From positions 527,638 to 591,637 of the forward strand of contig PJRA01000453.1 in NCBI GenBank assembly GCA_016987375.1: a stretch of 64,000 nt of DNA. Reading direction: 5' to 3'. A program made the translations under genes and the position numbers. Shown piece after piece: positions 23,428 to 34,884 of the stretch. Below the pieces are notes generated by a model. It had not been told where the DNA came from, made no database searches, and saw nothing but the letters and a program-made list of their open reading frames with translations. The stretch is from Brachionus koreanus. Lineage: Eukaryota > Rotifera > Eurotatoria > Ploima > Brachionidae. Each line of letters starts with the position of its first letter. Position 1 is the first letter of the stretch.

Positions 23428-24110
23428 CTAATGAGCTATAGCAGTCGCTTCTTTTTTCACAAGCGACTTAAAAATATTCAACGTTTTTGCGCTAACTATT
23501 TCTTCCGGTAATTCGTTCCACATGTTTACAACTCTATTTGTGAAAAAATGGAAACGCGAGGAACAGTTTTTTATCTGTTCAGGACGTAGAGTCTTGGAAT
23601 GCCTTCTTAAATCGTATACTTGACCACTTAGACCAAAGATTAACCCTTTTTTAAACTCAACTAACTCCATTTTATTTATTATAACATCTGGATCAGATCT
23701 CTTCTCAATCTTCTCGAAGTTAGATCCGTCAGGCCGAATTTAGGTAAGGGTGTCGAGTAAGTCAGGTGCTTTAAATTTTGAACTAACTTAGTAGCCCTAC
23801 GTTGAATCTTTTCTTGAATATCTTTTTAATATCAATATCTTTTTTTAGGTAAGGACACCAAGAGGTTTTGGCAAATTCTAAGTGAGGTCTGACAATTGAA
23901 GTGTACAGAAGTTTAATGTTGTTAACATTGGGATATCTAAGAGATTTCTTCAACATACCCAAAATCCTATTTGCTTTAGCTGTAACATAGTTTACTTGTA
24001 TGTCCCATTTTAGGGCATTTTTGACATATATTCCAAGATCTCTTTCGCATACTGATTTATTAAGTGAAAATGAGTCAATTTTGTAATCATGTTTTGAGTT
24101 TATTGATTTT
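23428..24110 (-). mobile_element. LINE reverse transcriptase relic (CR1/L2/Jockey-like)
   Basis: On the minus strand, translation from about 24105 gives the C-terminal part of a non-LTR retrotransposon reverse transcriptase: ERDLGIYVKNALKWD, AKANRILGMLKKSLR, LLYTSIVRPHLE, then RRATKLVQNLKHLTY in another frame, LTSRRLRRDLIQML, and FFTNRVVNMWNELPEEIV in a third. At least two frameshifts separate the pieces, so the copy is dead and lacks its 5' part. It ends at a stop at 23428, about 80 bp from tRNA-Ser 23265-23346. Confidence 0.9.
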
Positions 24111-24188
24111 ATTGAAAAATTAAGTTAAACAAAAATTTTTAAATCTAATTTTATTAAATAGACCAAATAAAATAATGCAAAAAAAAAT

Positions 24189-25217
24189 TTAATTTTGTTT
24201 TTTAGTAATCTCAATTTTCTGATTTTGATAAAAAATTGAATTTTTTACTAGAGAATTTCTTTGAGCGTATATTTTTTTAACCCATACATAATAGATAATT
24301 TGTTTTGTAATAATAAGAGCAAAAAAAATAAGAAATGCTAATTTGTCCAAAAAATATCCAAATGACTCATTAAAGACTGTACTAAATGCTGCTAAAATAG
24401 AATGGTAAATAAACATAAATGAGATTAAAGTAATTGCTGTCAGACTATATTTGTCTAATGAAGTCAGATACGAGACTGTTGGTAGCAAACGAGATATTAA
24501 TGCCTTGTAGCTTACTGAAGAGAGTAGCATTGTTGCTGTTGATGGAAGCCTTGAGCTTGCTGATTTAAAATCAATTACAAAAGGTCCGAGTGATGCAAAC
24601 GAAATGAGAACAATTGGTAAAATTGCATTCCAATAAAAATAACCAGGTGAGCGAAAAGCTTGACAAGTAATTTGAACGCCCGGATACGTTTTTTTTCCAA
24701 AGGAGTATTCTCTTTCAACTTTTTCTAAATTGGCCTTAACAATTTCATGTAAATACCAATTACTTTTGTCTAAATTATTTGAGATTTTAATTTTGGATAT
24801 TTCTTCTTGCATTAAAATTAGATTTATCTTCTTAGAAGATTTTTTGCTCAACAGCATAATGCTCAAGTTTTGAATATCTAGAGGAAAATTTTCCAATTCT
24901 AAATTTTCCCAAAATATACCCTTTACTTTTTGAACTTCAAAAACAACAAATTTTGAATCTTGTTCAATTATTTTACGAAATAATTCATGCTTAGATTCAC
25001 TTATTGAATTTTCGATATACAATTCTGGAGTCCAGGCCAAATTATTGGCATCTTGTTTCAGATTTTTAACACTAGGATCAACCCATTTTGACTCAATAAG
25101 AATTTCTGCTTGAAATCGTTGATTCAGAGTGTCTATGTCATATATTTTTGTAAAGCTGACCCGAACGCTTACATCAATCGGATGAAAACTTTCACTAGAG
25201 CTTGTAAGATATTCCAT
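24189..25217 (-). CDS. Cys-loop-less pentameric ligand-gated ion channel subunit
   Basis: This is an intronless 342-aa frame from the ATG at 25217. The N-terminal beta-sandwich has pLGIC landmarks (ESKWVDPSV, AWTPELYIEN, LENFPLDIQNLSI). Four membrane segments follow: GYFYWNAILPIVLISF, a pore helix starting SRLPSTATMLLSSVSY, SLTAITLISFMFIYHSI, and AFLIFFALIITKQIIYYV. The two cysteines that flank the FPxDxQ turn in typical animal receptors are absent; Glu104 and Leu118 occupy about those positions, as in prokaryotic pLGICs and the known animal Cys-less relatives. The M3-M4 loop is very short. No clear signal peptide is present at the chosen start; an upstream exon may be missing. Ligand and ion selectivity cannot be read from the sequence. 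Confidence 0.85.
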   Translation of the reverse strand: MEYLTSSSESFHPIDVSVRVSFTKIYDIDTLNQRFQAEILIESKWVDPSVKNLKQDANNLAWTPELYIENSISESKHELFRKIIEQDSKFVVFEVQKVKGIFWENLELENFPLDIQNLSIMLLSKKSSKKINLILMQEEISKIKISNNLDKSNWYLHEIVKANLEKVEREYSFGKKTYPGVQITCQAFRSPGYFYWNAILPIVLISFASLGPFVIDFKSASSRLPSTATMLLSSVSYKALISRLLPTVSYLTSLDKYSLTAITLISFMFIYHSILAAFSTVFNESFGYFLDKLAFLIFFALIITKQIIYYVWVKKIYAQRNSLVKNSIFYQNQKIEITKKQN

Positions 25218-25489
25218 TTTTTTTCCAAAAAATTTACTGAGGAAATTAGAAAGCTTTTGCTGAATTTTATAGAAAACGAAATAAACTTTAGAATTTTACA
25301 TAAATTATGATATTCAAATAAAAAAGTTCAACTCAATATAAAAAATTTTTGGTGTAAATTATCAAATGTAACAATTAACCTTAAGCAGCATAAAAAATTC
25401 ACAATAGAAGGAATATGAGATTTTAAAATTTGAATAAATAAATGTGTGTTTAAATCAATTAATGCAGCAAGAGCTTTAAAAATCAACAA
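25218..25489. other. Spacer between channel gene and tRNA-Leu
   Basis: Presumed 5' region of the channel gene. I see no promoter motif above background. Confidence 0.4.
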
Positions 25490-25604
25490 GACAGTATGGC
25501 CGAGTGGTCTAAGGCGCCAGACTCAAGTTTGAAACATAGCTTAGAATTTAAATGTGTGTTCTGGTCAGTGTATACTGGCGTGGGTTCAAATCCCACTGCT
25601 GTCA
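25490..25604 (+). tRNA. tRNA-Leu(CAA) with 31-nt intron
   Basis: Full-length copy identical to the others. Unlike the other pairs, its tRNA-Ser partner lies 247 bp downstream on the same strand and the usual 60-bp spacer is missing. Confidence 0.97.
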
Positions 25605-25851
25605 AATTTTTTTTTTATCAAAGAAAATAATTCATTCAATAAAATAAATTTATATATTTTTTTAAATTTAAAGATGCAAGTGAAAAATCTTCGATTTGAA
25701 AAAAATTTAATTTTATCAATATTTTTTTCGAGATTTCAATCATTTTTCCCTCTAAAATTATAAAGCTTTAAAAACTTTAAAATTTTTTAAAATGATGAAA
25801 GCTCGCTTTTAAAAATTGTCATTATGGTAAAAGCTCTACCAAAAGAAATAA

Positions 25852-25933
25852 GACGAGGTGGCCGAGTGGTTAAGGCGATGGACTGCTAATCCATTGTGTT
25901 TTGCACGCGAGGGTTCGAATCCCTTCCTCGTCG
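25852..25933 (+). tRNA. tRNA-Ser(GCT)
   Basis: Full-length copy, same strand as the tRNA-Leu at 25490. It keeps about 8 bp of the 5' flank (AAGAAATAAGACG) seen before the copy at 18914, followed by a terminator-like T run. Confidence 0.97.
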
Positions 25934-26887
25934 AATTTTTTCTTTATTGAATGAGTAAAATTTTACCAAAAATGTGTTTAAGTAAAAGAAAAAAAAGTAA
26001 ATTTTAAATCTTTTAATTTAATTTAAAAATTTTCTTTGATATGAACAAATTTTTCTATAAACTAAAAGTAAATATCTTGATGGGGTTTTTAAACCCAGTT
26101 TTTAAAATTTTAAATACTGCTTGGGATATGTTAAAGAATAGTGACGTAAATGTGTAATAATGAAGATTTACAATATCTATGCAAAATTAGTACCATCAGT
26201 TAGATTCCAAAATATAACCACTTGAAAAAACAATTAAAATTCAAGATTAATTCAAAACATATTTTTATGCACGATCCATTCAACAACGACATCAAATTAT
26301 AAAGATTTATTTCCTTCATCCATAAAACACTTTTAATTAATAAAGAAGTATTTTTTATTATTACATTAGTAGTAGTATAGTATAGTAGTTTAGTGGTTTA
26401 TTGCAACGCATAAATGCGTAAATCTGACAACAGAATATGTGCAAAAAATATAATATATTAGATACATTATATGTAGATACAATTTTATAAAATTAATTTT
26501 ATACCTTAATAAAATTTCTAATTATTTTATAGAAATTAAATTTTTCTGTCTTTGAAATTAAAAAATAAATATTTGAAACATATTAAAAACCGATGCTTTC
26601 ATAGCGAAATCATAATAGCAAAAATATTAATTTGATCAAACTTTAGTTTAAAATATTTAATTTGAAAATATTTGATTTATTTAAGAAGCGAAAACTCGTG
26701 AAAGCTTAAATATAAATTTATCAAAAGATACTAAAAATTAAATGTCTTTTCAAAATGATAATATTTTGGTTTTCAAAAGCTCTATTTACATGATATTTTC
26801 GTGATTTTTAAAATTTTTTAAGTTAAGTCAGCTAATATAAATAAGTTAGTGATTTTAGCTACTCTATTAAATTAATTTTATTTGAAA
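25934..26887. other. AT-rich spacer
   Basis: No coding frame or RNA gene was supported. Short repeats of TAGTAGTATAG occur near 26365-26395. Confidence 0.5.
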
Positions 26888-27303
26888 ATGAACTTCAAGT
26901 TCTTGTTCACTTTAATAGGTATATTAAATAAAAACAAAAATATACTTCTTTTAAAACAACTTTAGTACTAGGTTTAATAAATACAAATGCCTTTAGAATT
27001 GAAGATAAAGAACCACCATTAGCAATTAACTCAAAAGAAAAGATATTAGGAATAACGAGATTTACCAAGCCGACTCTAAGCGTGGATTCTCTTCCGTCTT
27101 TGACCAACAGAGAAACTATTCTTGTAATTACCTCACCAATTATTCTGATATTTTTTGCAATTTCGGCCATTTACTTTGGTACAAAAATGTATCGGAAAAG
27201 AAAAAGTACGAAAGAAGCGACAACAAGCAATATAAGAATCAGCGAATCGAGGAATCATATGATGACTATTCAAGAGTCGACAGTTGAAATGAGAGAAATT
27301 TAA
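26888..27303 (+). CDS. Small single-pass type I membrane protein
   Basis: Two exons, 26888-26918 and 26966-27303, joined in phase 1 across a 47-bp GT-AG intron, give 122 aa. The joined N-terminus forms a signal peptide (MNFKFLFTLIVLGLINTNA) that neither exon encodes alone, which supports the model. The short ectodomain (about 45 residues) contains no cysteine. One membrane helix (ILVITSPIILIFFAISAIYF) is followed by a basic stop-transfer KMYRKRK and a Ser/Thr-rich cytoplasmic tail. I recognise no family. It sits between two tRNA modules. Confidence 0.65.
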
Positions 27304-27829
27304 TGAGAATCATGAAACATACTATTAATGTTGTAATTATTGTAAATTTAAAATAAATTTTAATTGATTCATTTAAATTTATTTTTAAATGAAAAGTGCA
27401 TTTTTTAATGATATTTGTATACATTTAATATCAAAAAATAATTTTTTGTAAATAAAATTAATTAAAGTCAATTAATATTGGTATTTTTAAAAATTTCAAT
27501 TAAAGAATATTGTTTTATCTAAAACTAAATTCTCATAAAATTATCATTTAATATAAAATCTTGAGCTTTTTTTTTAAGCCTTATCTAGCTAAAAAAAACG
27601 ATTAAAAATTTCGTGAAAGCCAACAACTGTATTTAATTGACATAAAATAAAAATTAAAAAAAATTTATTCATTTATAAGAACAATTTTTAAGGCAAATAA
27701 AATTCAATAAAATCGATTTGTAAAAGTAATTTTACTTATTATAAATAAATTTTAAATTTTAAAGAAAAAATAAAAATCTGAAAAGCTTTGTATTTGTTAA
27801 AAAGAATAATATAATTGAAAAATCAACTA
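27304..27829. other. AT-rich spacer
   Basis: Nothing recognisable apart from a short similarity to tRNA-flanking sequence just before 27830. Confidence 0.5.
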
Positions 27830-27944
27830 GACAGTATGGCCGAGTGGTCTAAGGCGCCAGACTCAAGTTTGAAACATAGCTTAGAATTTAAATGTGTGTT
27901 CTGGTCAGTGTATACTGGCGTGGGTTCAAATCCCACTGCTGTCA
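27830..27944 (+). tRNA. tRNA-Leu(CAA) with 31-nt intron
   Basis: Full-length copy, same sequence and intron as the others, convergent with tRNA-Ser 28003-28084. Confidence 0.97.
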
Positions 27945-28002
27945 AATTTTTTCTTTCAATTTTCTCGACTTTTTTTAGATCGATAAATGAAAAAAAAAGA
28001 TT

Positions 28003-28084
28003 CGACGAGGAAGGGATTCGAACCCTCGCGTGCAAAACACAATGGATTAGCAGTCCATCGCCTTAACCACTCGGCCACCTCGTC
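28003..28084 (-). tRNA. tRNA-Ser(GCT)
   Basis: Full-length copy, facing tRNA-Leu 27830 across a 58-bp version of the shared spacer (one substitution and a shorter A run). Confidence 0.97.
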
Positions 28085-30797
28085 TCTTAAGTTATTTTTA
28101 TTTAATCAATTCCTTTTTTTTTCAAGCAAAATTTTACAGGTATGTGAATCAACTAAAAGTGTAAAAGTCGACTAATGTCTGAACAAATAATTAAAGTGAT
28201 AGTGTTATTTTAGATATTATAGATACCTTCAAAATTGTGTGAATTAATTTTGGAATGTTGAAACTATTTATTTCCTAATAATATTTTTCAAAGTTTGAAA
28301 GAAGTAACTTTTTTTAATAAATAGTTGATCACAAAAATCCAATAGAATGTTTAACATACATTTTCAATGCGTAAAAAATAACAAATTGTATTTTAAAAAA
28401 TTATTTTTATTTCAATTATCTAGAACACAATTTTTTTTTATCGCTCTCATTTTCTAATTTTAAAATTTTATCAATTCTAATATTTGCTAAATAAATTAAT
28501 CAAAAACTTAATCGTTATCTATTAGATAAATTTTCATTTATAAAGCAACTTTAATTTTTATCAAACTTTAAAACTTATATTTTTTTTGATTAAATAGATT
28601 AGAAACTAGAAACAAATAAATTAGAAACAAATTTATTCATTTTTAAGCATTTTTGGTTAGTTCAAACTGTGCTCAGACTTTCAATTTAAAATTTTCCATA
28701 TTTTAAACATTTATTCTTCTGAATGAATGTAGAGATCTGCGTTTTTAATTTAAATATTAAACTCTTTAGTTATTTAATTCTATTAAATTTCAAAAATTTT
28801 CAAATTTTAAATTAAGTCCTGCCAAGTCATTATTGGAAAAAAAACCTATTAGCAATAGCAGTAATTCGTAAAAAATATCTCCGAGTTATTTTAGATTAAA
28901 AACGCAGAGCATTCTAATCTGTTAATAACAATCCCAAATTTGGTAAGGTTCATTTCATTGAAAAATGGACCTTTTTTCGACCAATTTTTTTTCTATATTA
29001 GGATGTAATTTTGTATGAGGCTAACATTTATATCAAAATAAACCTTTAAAAAAAATAATATTTCTTAGTTATATCGTTTTAGATATTTTTGACTAAAATT
29101 TTAAAAAATAACGCAAAATGATAACTATTTTAATTTGATTTTTTTCATGAACTAAATTAGCGTTTTTATAGGCTTTAAAAAAAATATTAATTTTTTGGCC
29201 TGTCTCTTATAGAAAAAAATAAATTACAAAAACATATGAAATTTAACCTTTTTCAATCAAAAAACAATATACAAAGGTACTAATTAAATATGATCAGTTT
29301 GTAGCAATTTTTTTGTTTTACAAAATCATGAATCGCCATCTCAATCTCAAAAAAAAAACAGAATAAAACAGTCAAAATTAAGTCTTAATTTTTCAATTTT
29401 AAAATTATTTGTAATTAAAAAAAAATTAATTAATATTAGTTTAAAATTTTGCTTTTGCTTTTTTTAATTTAAGATTCTTCTTTGTAAAACTCTTCAGACC
29501 AAATAATGATTTTTATTTATTAAATTTTAATTAATAATTTTAATACATTTTTTTTGAACTTAGAGAAATATGAAGATCTCAAATTTAAAAAAAAATATCA
29601 CGAATAGATAGTAATATAAATTTTAATAAACTACAAGTATATTCAAAAATGGCTAATTGATAAAAATTTAAAATTTAAAGATAAAAAACTCGAAGCTCAA
29701 TTTGATAGAAATGTAAACCTCATAAAATACATACTAATATACTTCATTTCAAGTAAAATAATCGTTTTTTATTCAACTGAAAACTAGGGTTGTTTCTTCA
29801 AGACATCATACAGCGAGATTAACATTGCCAACAATACAAGAGTTTAAAGGAATCAAACTTCTTTCTTAAAATTTAAAAATTTTTCTTGCAATAAAAATAA
29901 AGGCTATTTGAAAAACATGTAAAAAAATTAATCAAAAAATAGCTGGTTTAAAAAATTAGCCGTAAGCTGTTATAGTGAGGTATATTTGTGCGCAACTACT
30001 TGGAGACTCAAGTTTCCCACACCATTTTTACTACTACTAATACTATTACTCTATTTTCTTAATCAAGACCAAGTTGAAGAATGGTGTAGTTAGCTTTGTT
30101 GGCTCTAAAGGCCATCAATGGTACAAGAGAGAAATCGAACTATTCTCTGATAGATGGCTAAAGAACACAGAGCGTAATGGTTTATACTTTAAAATTTAGA
30201 TTATTCATGTAAAAAAATTTGGTAGCTATTTCTTATTGAAATTAAAATATGATTATTGAATGTATCAACTGCTCACAGTTTGAATTCAATATCTGAATGA
30301 ATAAACAAACGATTTTAAATTTTTAAATCCGCTTAGCTTTAGCTAGAAACACATTTTTAAATAACTAAAATATCTTAATAATAATTTACTAGCAAAATAT
30401 GTCTTTAATATGTAAAAAAATTTTGAATGCTGTTTTGATTTAAAGTAAAAATTAAAAAATAATTTTTTTCATTAATTTTGAAAATCATTATTTTTCTTTT
30501 AGCTTATAAAAATACATGCGCTTAATTAGGTAATTAACATTTCTTTAGCTTTGACCTTTAGAAATTTTTCTAATTTATAATCAATCAAAAAAAAAAATTA
30601 TCATCACTTTATTCAAAATCTATTTAATTAGATTAAAATTGACAGAACTTAAAAAAAAAATATTGAGCAATTTAAATAGTAAAATTTTTCTTTAAATATT
30701 TTAAAAATTTGATATAAAATAACAGGAACAACACAAATAATCTTTAACATAAAAAAAAAAAACAGCTGATATATACAGTGTTACTAATTTATTAGAT
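28085..30797. other. Gene-poor region downstream of Lbx
   Basis: AT-rich. The only supported content is a mariner-type transposase relic at about 29787-30199. No tRNA or coding exon was recognised in the rest. Confidence 0.55.
29787..30199 (+). mobile_element. Mariner-type transposase C-terminal relic
   Basis: Translation gives LFLQD, a frame break, then HHTARLTLPTIQEFKGIKLL, matching the mariner HDNARPH region around the second catalytic Asp. After about 250 bp of eroded sequence it gives KREIELFSDRWLKNTERNGL and ends in a stop, matching a mariner C-terminus. It is dead by frameshift. It resembles the relic at about 47205-47510. Confidence 0.75.
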
Positions 30798-31850
30798 CTA
30801 TTTATTAACCGAGCTAGTCGATCTACAATCATCATCAATCATTTGGCTACTTAGCATACTTTGACTTAAATTGCTGTAATTTTCAGCATCTTCAACATCA
30901 ACCTCTTCGTCTACATCTTCATCCTCATCAGCACCACTAAAATCACTATCTGAAGCTCTATTATCGATTTTCGATCTATCATCATCAGTTTTGACAATTT
31001 TATCAACATCCAAACCAGCATCTATTACTTTCATGGTCTTGGCTGCATTAACATCATTTTTAAGCTCTTCTAGATCACGCTTTTGTTTGGCACGTCTGTT
31101 CTGAAACCATGTGATCACTTGAGCAGTGGTCAATTGCAATTCATAGGCGATTCGATCTCTATCATGAGGAGACAGATACTTTTGAGCACTAAACCGCTTT
31201 TCTAATTCAAATATTTGATTTGCCGTAAAAGCGGTTCGATTTTTTCTTTTGCGTTTCAACGAATTGTCAGATATTTGTTTGACAATTGGCTTCAGAGTCT
31301 CACTTCCATCAAAGCTACTACTTGAACTATTTAGTCTTCTATTGTCCGAAAAATCCATCTTATCCACCTTAACTTCCTGTGGCGGCAAAGCTGATTTATT
31401 GATGTTGTTGGCCAAATTAAGCAATTTGTCCAATGGAGACACATTTTCATTCTCAGCTGAATTTATTCTGTCGCCATCGAGTCTCATTCTTTTCATGTTA
31501 AAATCATTTTCCATCGATTTGTGTCCATTTATCAATTGACTGTAATAGGTGGAGAAAAGAGCGAGTGAGTCTTCTGATTTGAACAAGTTTTGCATCGGGT
31601 TAAAGAACTGATTGAAGAAAATATTCGGATAGGAGCTTTTTAGGTAGTGGTACTTGGCCATGTCTAGTTCAGCATGAGGAACGGACTCGTCTGAGAGACT
31701 TGATGTCGATGTACTGGACACAAGCGATGCCGGACTAAGACTAGGACTTGTTTTCGGACAATCTGATTGATATTGGCTAAGTTTGCGCTTTTTATGCTCT
31801 GCACCAGAACTGTCCAAAATATCCTCAATAAAAAATGAGTTTTTTGGCAT
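30798..31850 (-). CDS. LBX: Lbx/ladybird-class homeobox transcription factor
   Basis: This 350-aa frame starts at the ATG at 31850. The homeodomain spans about residues 199-258 (KNRTAFTANQIFELEKRF, LSPHDRDRIAYELQL, AQVITWFQNRRAKQKRDLEE). The Lbx signature is the combination of ELEKRF, QKYLSP and TWFQNRRAK followed by KRDLEELK. An eh1-like repressor motif (SFFIEDIL) sits at residues 5-12, as in Lbx proteins that recruit Groucho. The C-terminus is strongly acidic (about residues 305-330). Lbx factors pattern muscle precursors and dorsal neurons in other animals. No intron is needed. Long AT-rich flanks on both sides (2.7 and 2.7-3.8 kb) could hold enhancers. Confidence 0.85.
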   Translation of the reverse strand: MPKNSFFIEDILDSSGAEHKKRKLSQYQSDCPKTSPSLSPASLVSSTSTSSLSDESVPHAELDMAKYHYLKSSYPNIFFNQFFNPMQNLFKSEDSLALFSTYYSQLINGHKSMENDFNMKRMRLDGDRINSAENENVSPLDKLLNLANNINKSALPPQEVKVDKMDFSDNRRLNSSSSSFDGSETLKPIVKQISDNSLKRKRKNRTAFTANQIFELEKRFSAQKYLSPHDRDRIAYELQLTTAQVITWFQNRRAKQKRDLEELKNDVNAAKTMKVIDAGLDVDKIVKTDDDRSKIDNRASDSDFSGADEDEDVDEEVDVEDAENYSNLSQSMLSSQMIDDDCRSTSSVNK

Positions 31851-34559
31851 GTTGCTTCTTTTTATTTTTCTAGAATAAATAAAAAATAAACATTAAAAAA
31901 ATCAAATATTTTTATTATGATATTTAATTGAGCCGATTAAAATTTGTTTTCAGAAAGGTTTTCAATGACAAAAAGTGAGGGTAGATAAAAAGAGTAGTTG
32001 AACGAAAATTAAGATAGAATTACCAAGGTAAATCCAAATAAATACGAATCAATAAAGGAAAAAAAAAGAAGGAAGCATTTGGTTTTAAAAATTTTAATTT
32101 CTTATTTTTCTTGTTTTGATTAATTGCTTGTTGTGTAGAATTTCGTATTAGACTATTTATATTATTTTCATTCAGCTAAAAAAAAATTAAAAAAAAATCT
32201 ATAAATGATAATCTAAATAAAAATTAGCAATTAAAAATTTTTTTAGAATAATAAAAAGTTTTCAAAAACGGAAAATATTTTAGCACAAATAGCTTGAAAA
32301 AAATTTTTTTTTTCTTATACATAAAAAATAAAAAAAAAAAAAAACAAACAAAATAAAAATAAATAAATTCTTTTTTTTGGTTTAAATTAGCCAGATAAGA
32401 AAACTTTAATTGATTTTAAAATTTATGGCTTTTTTTGAAAATTTAAAATTACAAAGTTTGTTTGATCTTTGCATCATTAGAAATCGATTTTTAGCCTAAA
32501 TGAATAGAGCGATAATTACTTTTTCTAATACTCACATTTATCATAAAAAAAAAAAAAAACTAATTTTTTTTGTTTGTTTGAGCCTATCGTCTAAGTTCTA
32601 AATCAAATTAAATGCTTATTTTTGTATTGAGATTTAAATGGCAAGGTGTTACTCGAAACAAATAAAGAATTTTCAATAATCGTAAAGTAATAAATAAAAA
32701 CTATTCGTTTGATCTCTAAGATAGATCTATTTTGCATCTCATTTAAAAAAAGCTAATAAAAATTTTTTTTTTGTTTTGATCTTGAAAGATATTTAGAAAC
32801 TAATTAAATTAATTGCCGTACAAAATTTATTACTTTTCGATTTAGTCATAGAAATAAATTTAAATAAAGACCTGTTAAAAAAATAAACCGAATTTGGAAA
32901 AATTAATCATTAAAATTTGATTTATTTACATTTTCTCTTGGGCCTTAATCGGTCAGTTGTTTAGGATTATTTTTCACGGGTTTGATTAGCCGTAACCAGT
33001 CATTCAATACTCACCTGTTGTGTCTAAATGTTAAATCTTATTAATTTAATGTTAGTTAACTAATTTTTTAGCTCTCTTTACGGACTTAGATCTAAAATCT
33101 TATGTGACTTTTTGCAAATTTTTTTTTTTTTCATTTAGAAAAAAATAATTCAAGCTTTTAAACCAAGAATTCCATTTAATTATCTAATTGTAAAAGACCT
33201 GGTTTGTGTGGGGATAAATTAAATGCATTCAAAAATTAGAAAAATATATAACTAATGCAAATTGATATGTATACCGATGGGATACCTAAGATGTAAAATT
33301 CTTATTCTCTTAAGATTAGAACGAAGGAGGCAAGATTTGATAGTTTGACTTAGAGATAAATTTCGATTTAGAATAATAAGCAAAAAATTTTAAAATAGCC
33401 TATCTGTTCTATAGAAATAGCCGATAAATGAAGACATCTAATTCAGTATGAACAAATGAGCATCTAAAAATGAAAATCATTTATCTCTTTAAGAAGTTAT
33501 TAATATCTAAATCAGTTGTTATTTATTTTTGTAATATAAATAAAACATTTAAAAAAAAAGACTTATCTTATCCCAAGTCTAACTGGTCATTTATCTTTCG
33601 GAACTTTTTCTAAATTGTTGATCAAAAGAATAATTATAAATGTCATAGTGAGTAAAGCAGAACAATTTGTTCTAGCTTTAGATCGAATCAATTTATTATG
33701 ATATTGAAAATTGATCAATTTTATTACAGTTGTTTTTCAAGATTTTAGAGCATAGATAAGATAGATTTATTATAGATAATAATACTCATCTATAAATGTA
33801 AAAATATGCCTAAAATAGACCGACTAGTTTGTTATCGCTCCAATTTCAAGCGCTTCATTGACCGCATCACTTAAAAATTACATAAAAAAATTCTTAGCGC
33901 GAGTCACTAAGGTAAAGAAAAAATAGTTTTTTTGATTTAATCAGAATATTTTATTTATATACTTAGAAACAAAAATTAATGACAAAACTAATCTACAACT
34001 GTTAATTTGATTTTTTTATTTGATTCGGTTTAAAAAAATTAATTTTATGAGTCATTAGCATGTTTAATATGTAGTGAGACATTTAAATACGGCCAGTTGA
34101 TTTTAAAAAGCCGATTTAAGAAAAAAAAGCTAATTTTTAAAACATTTAAAAATAATTATTTTTAATAAAATAGTAATTAAATGTATTATTATTTTTTTCT
34201 TTATTTATAATTTAAATAATTAAAAAATATGATAAGAAAGGTGTGAATAATAAAAACATGTAAGCGGATTATAATTCTTCTCAAATAAATACTATTTGAT
34301 TTCTTAGATTAGCCAAGATTAATTCATTTATATAATAAAAGCTAGATATTTTTGTATTTTAATAATCCAGAGACAAGAAAATAGCTCGAAAAAAAAATTC
34401 AATCCATTAACTATTAATCATTTTAAACGCATTTAACTACTATTCACAATTTTCTAATTTAAAAGATTAATTTATTTTCCTACATTTTCAATTAATTTAA
34501 AATGTATTGCTAATTTTAAAAATTAAATAGAAAATAATTTATATAAATTGAACTACAAA
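31851..34559. other. Upstream non-coding region of Lbx
   Basis: 2.7 kb of AT-rich sequence without recognisable genes or repeats, plausibly the Lbx 5' regulatory region. No specific binding sites are claimed. Confidence 0.45.
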
Positions 34560-34788
34560 TGGTCATGTTCTTAGAATGTCAACAGACAAAATTCCTAGAG
34601 TTGCACTATTTTGGACATCTCAAGGAATGAGAAATGCTGGAAGACCAAAGATGACCTGGAGGAGAATAGTTGAAAGAGATCCAAGAGAGATGAAACTCAC
34701 ATGGGAAAAAGCAGAAATTATCGCTAAGGAATGGGTGAAATGGAGGGAATGTGTGGACGCCTTATGCTTCACTGGGAGTAGAAGTTAA
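34560..34788 (+). mobile_element. LINE ORF2 C-terminal fragment
   Basis: The frame begins GHVLRMSTDKIPR and continues with AGRPKMTWRRIVERD, EIIAKEWVKWRECVDALC and a stop. This matches the common C-terminus of endonuclease/reverse transcriptase proteins of non-LTR elements (GRPKxTWRR...WRxxVxALC). Only about 76 codons remain. Confidence 0.85.
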
Positions 34789-34884
34789 AAGAAGAAGAAT
34801 AACTACAAATAAAGAAAGATTGGAGTTTAGTGATTATTTGTGAAAAAACTGTTATATAACTGTCTTATTATCGTACATGTCATT

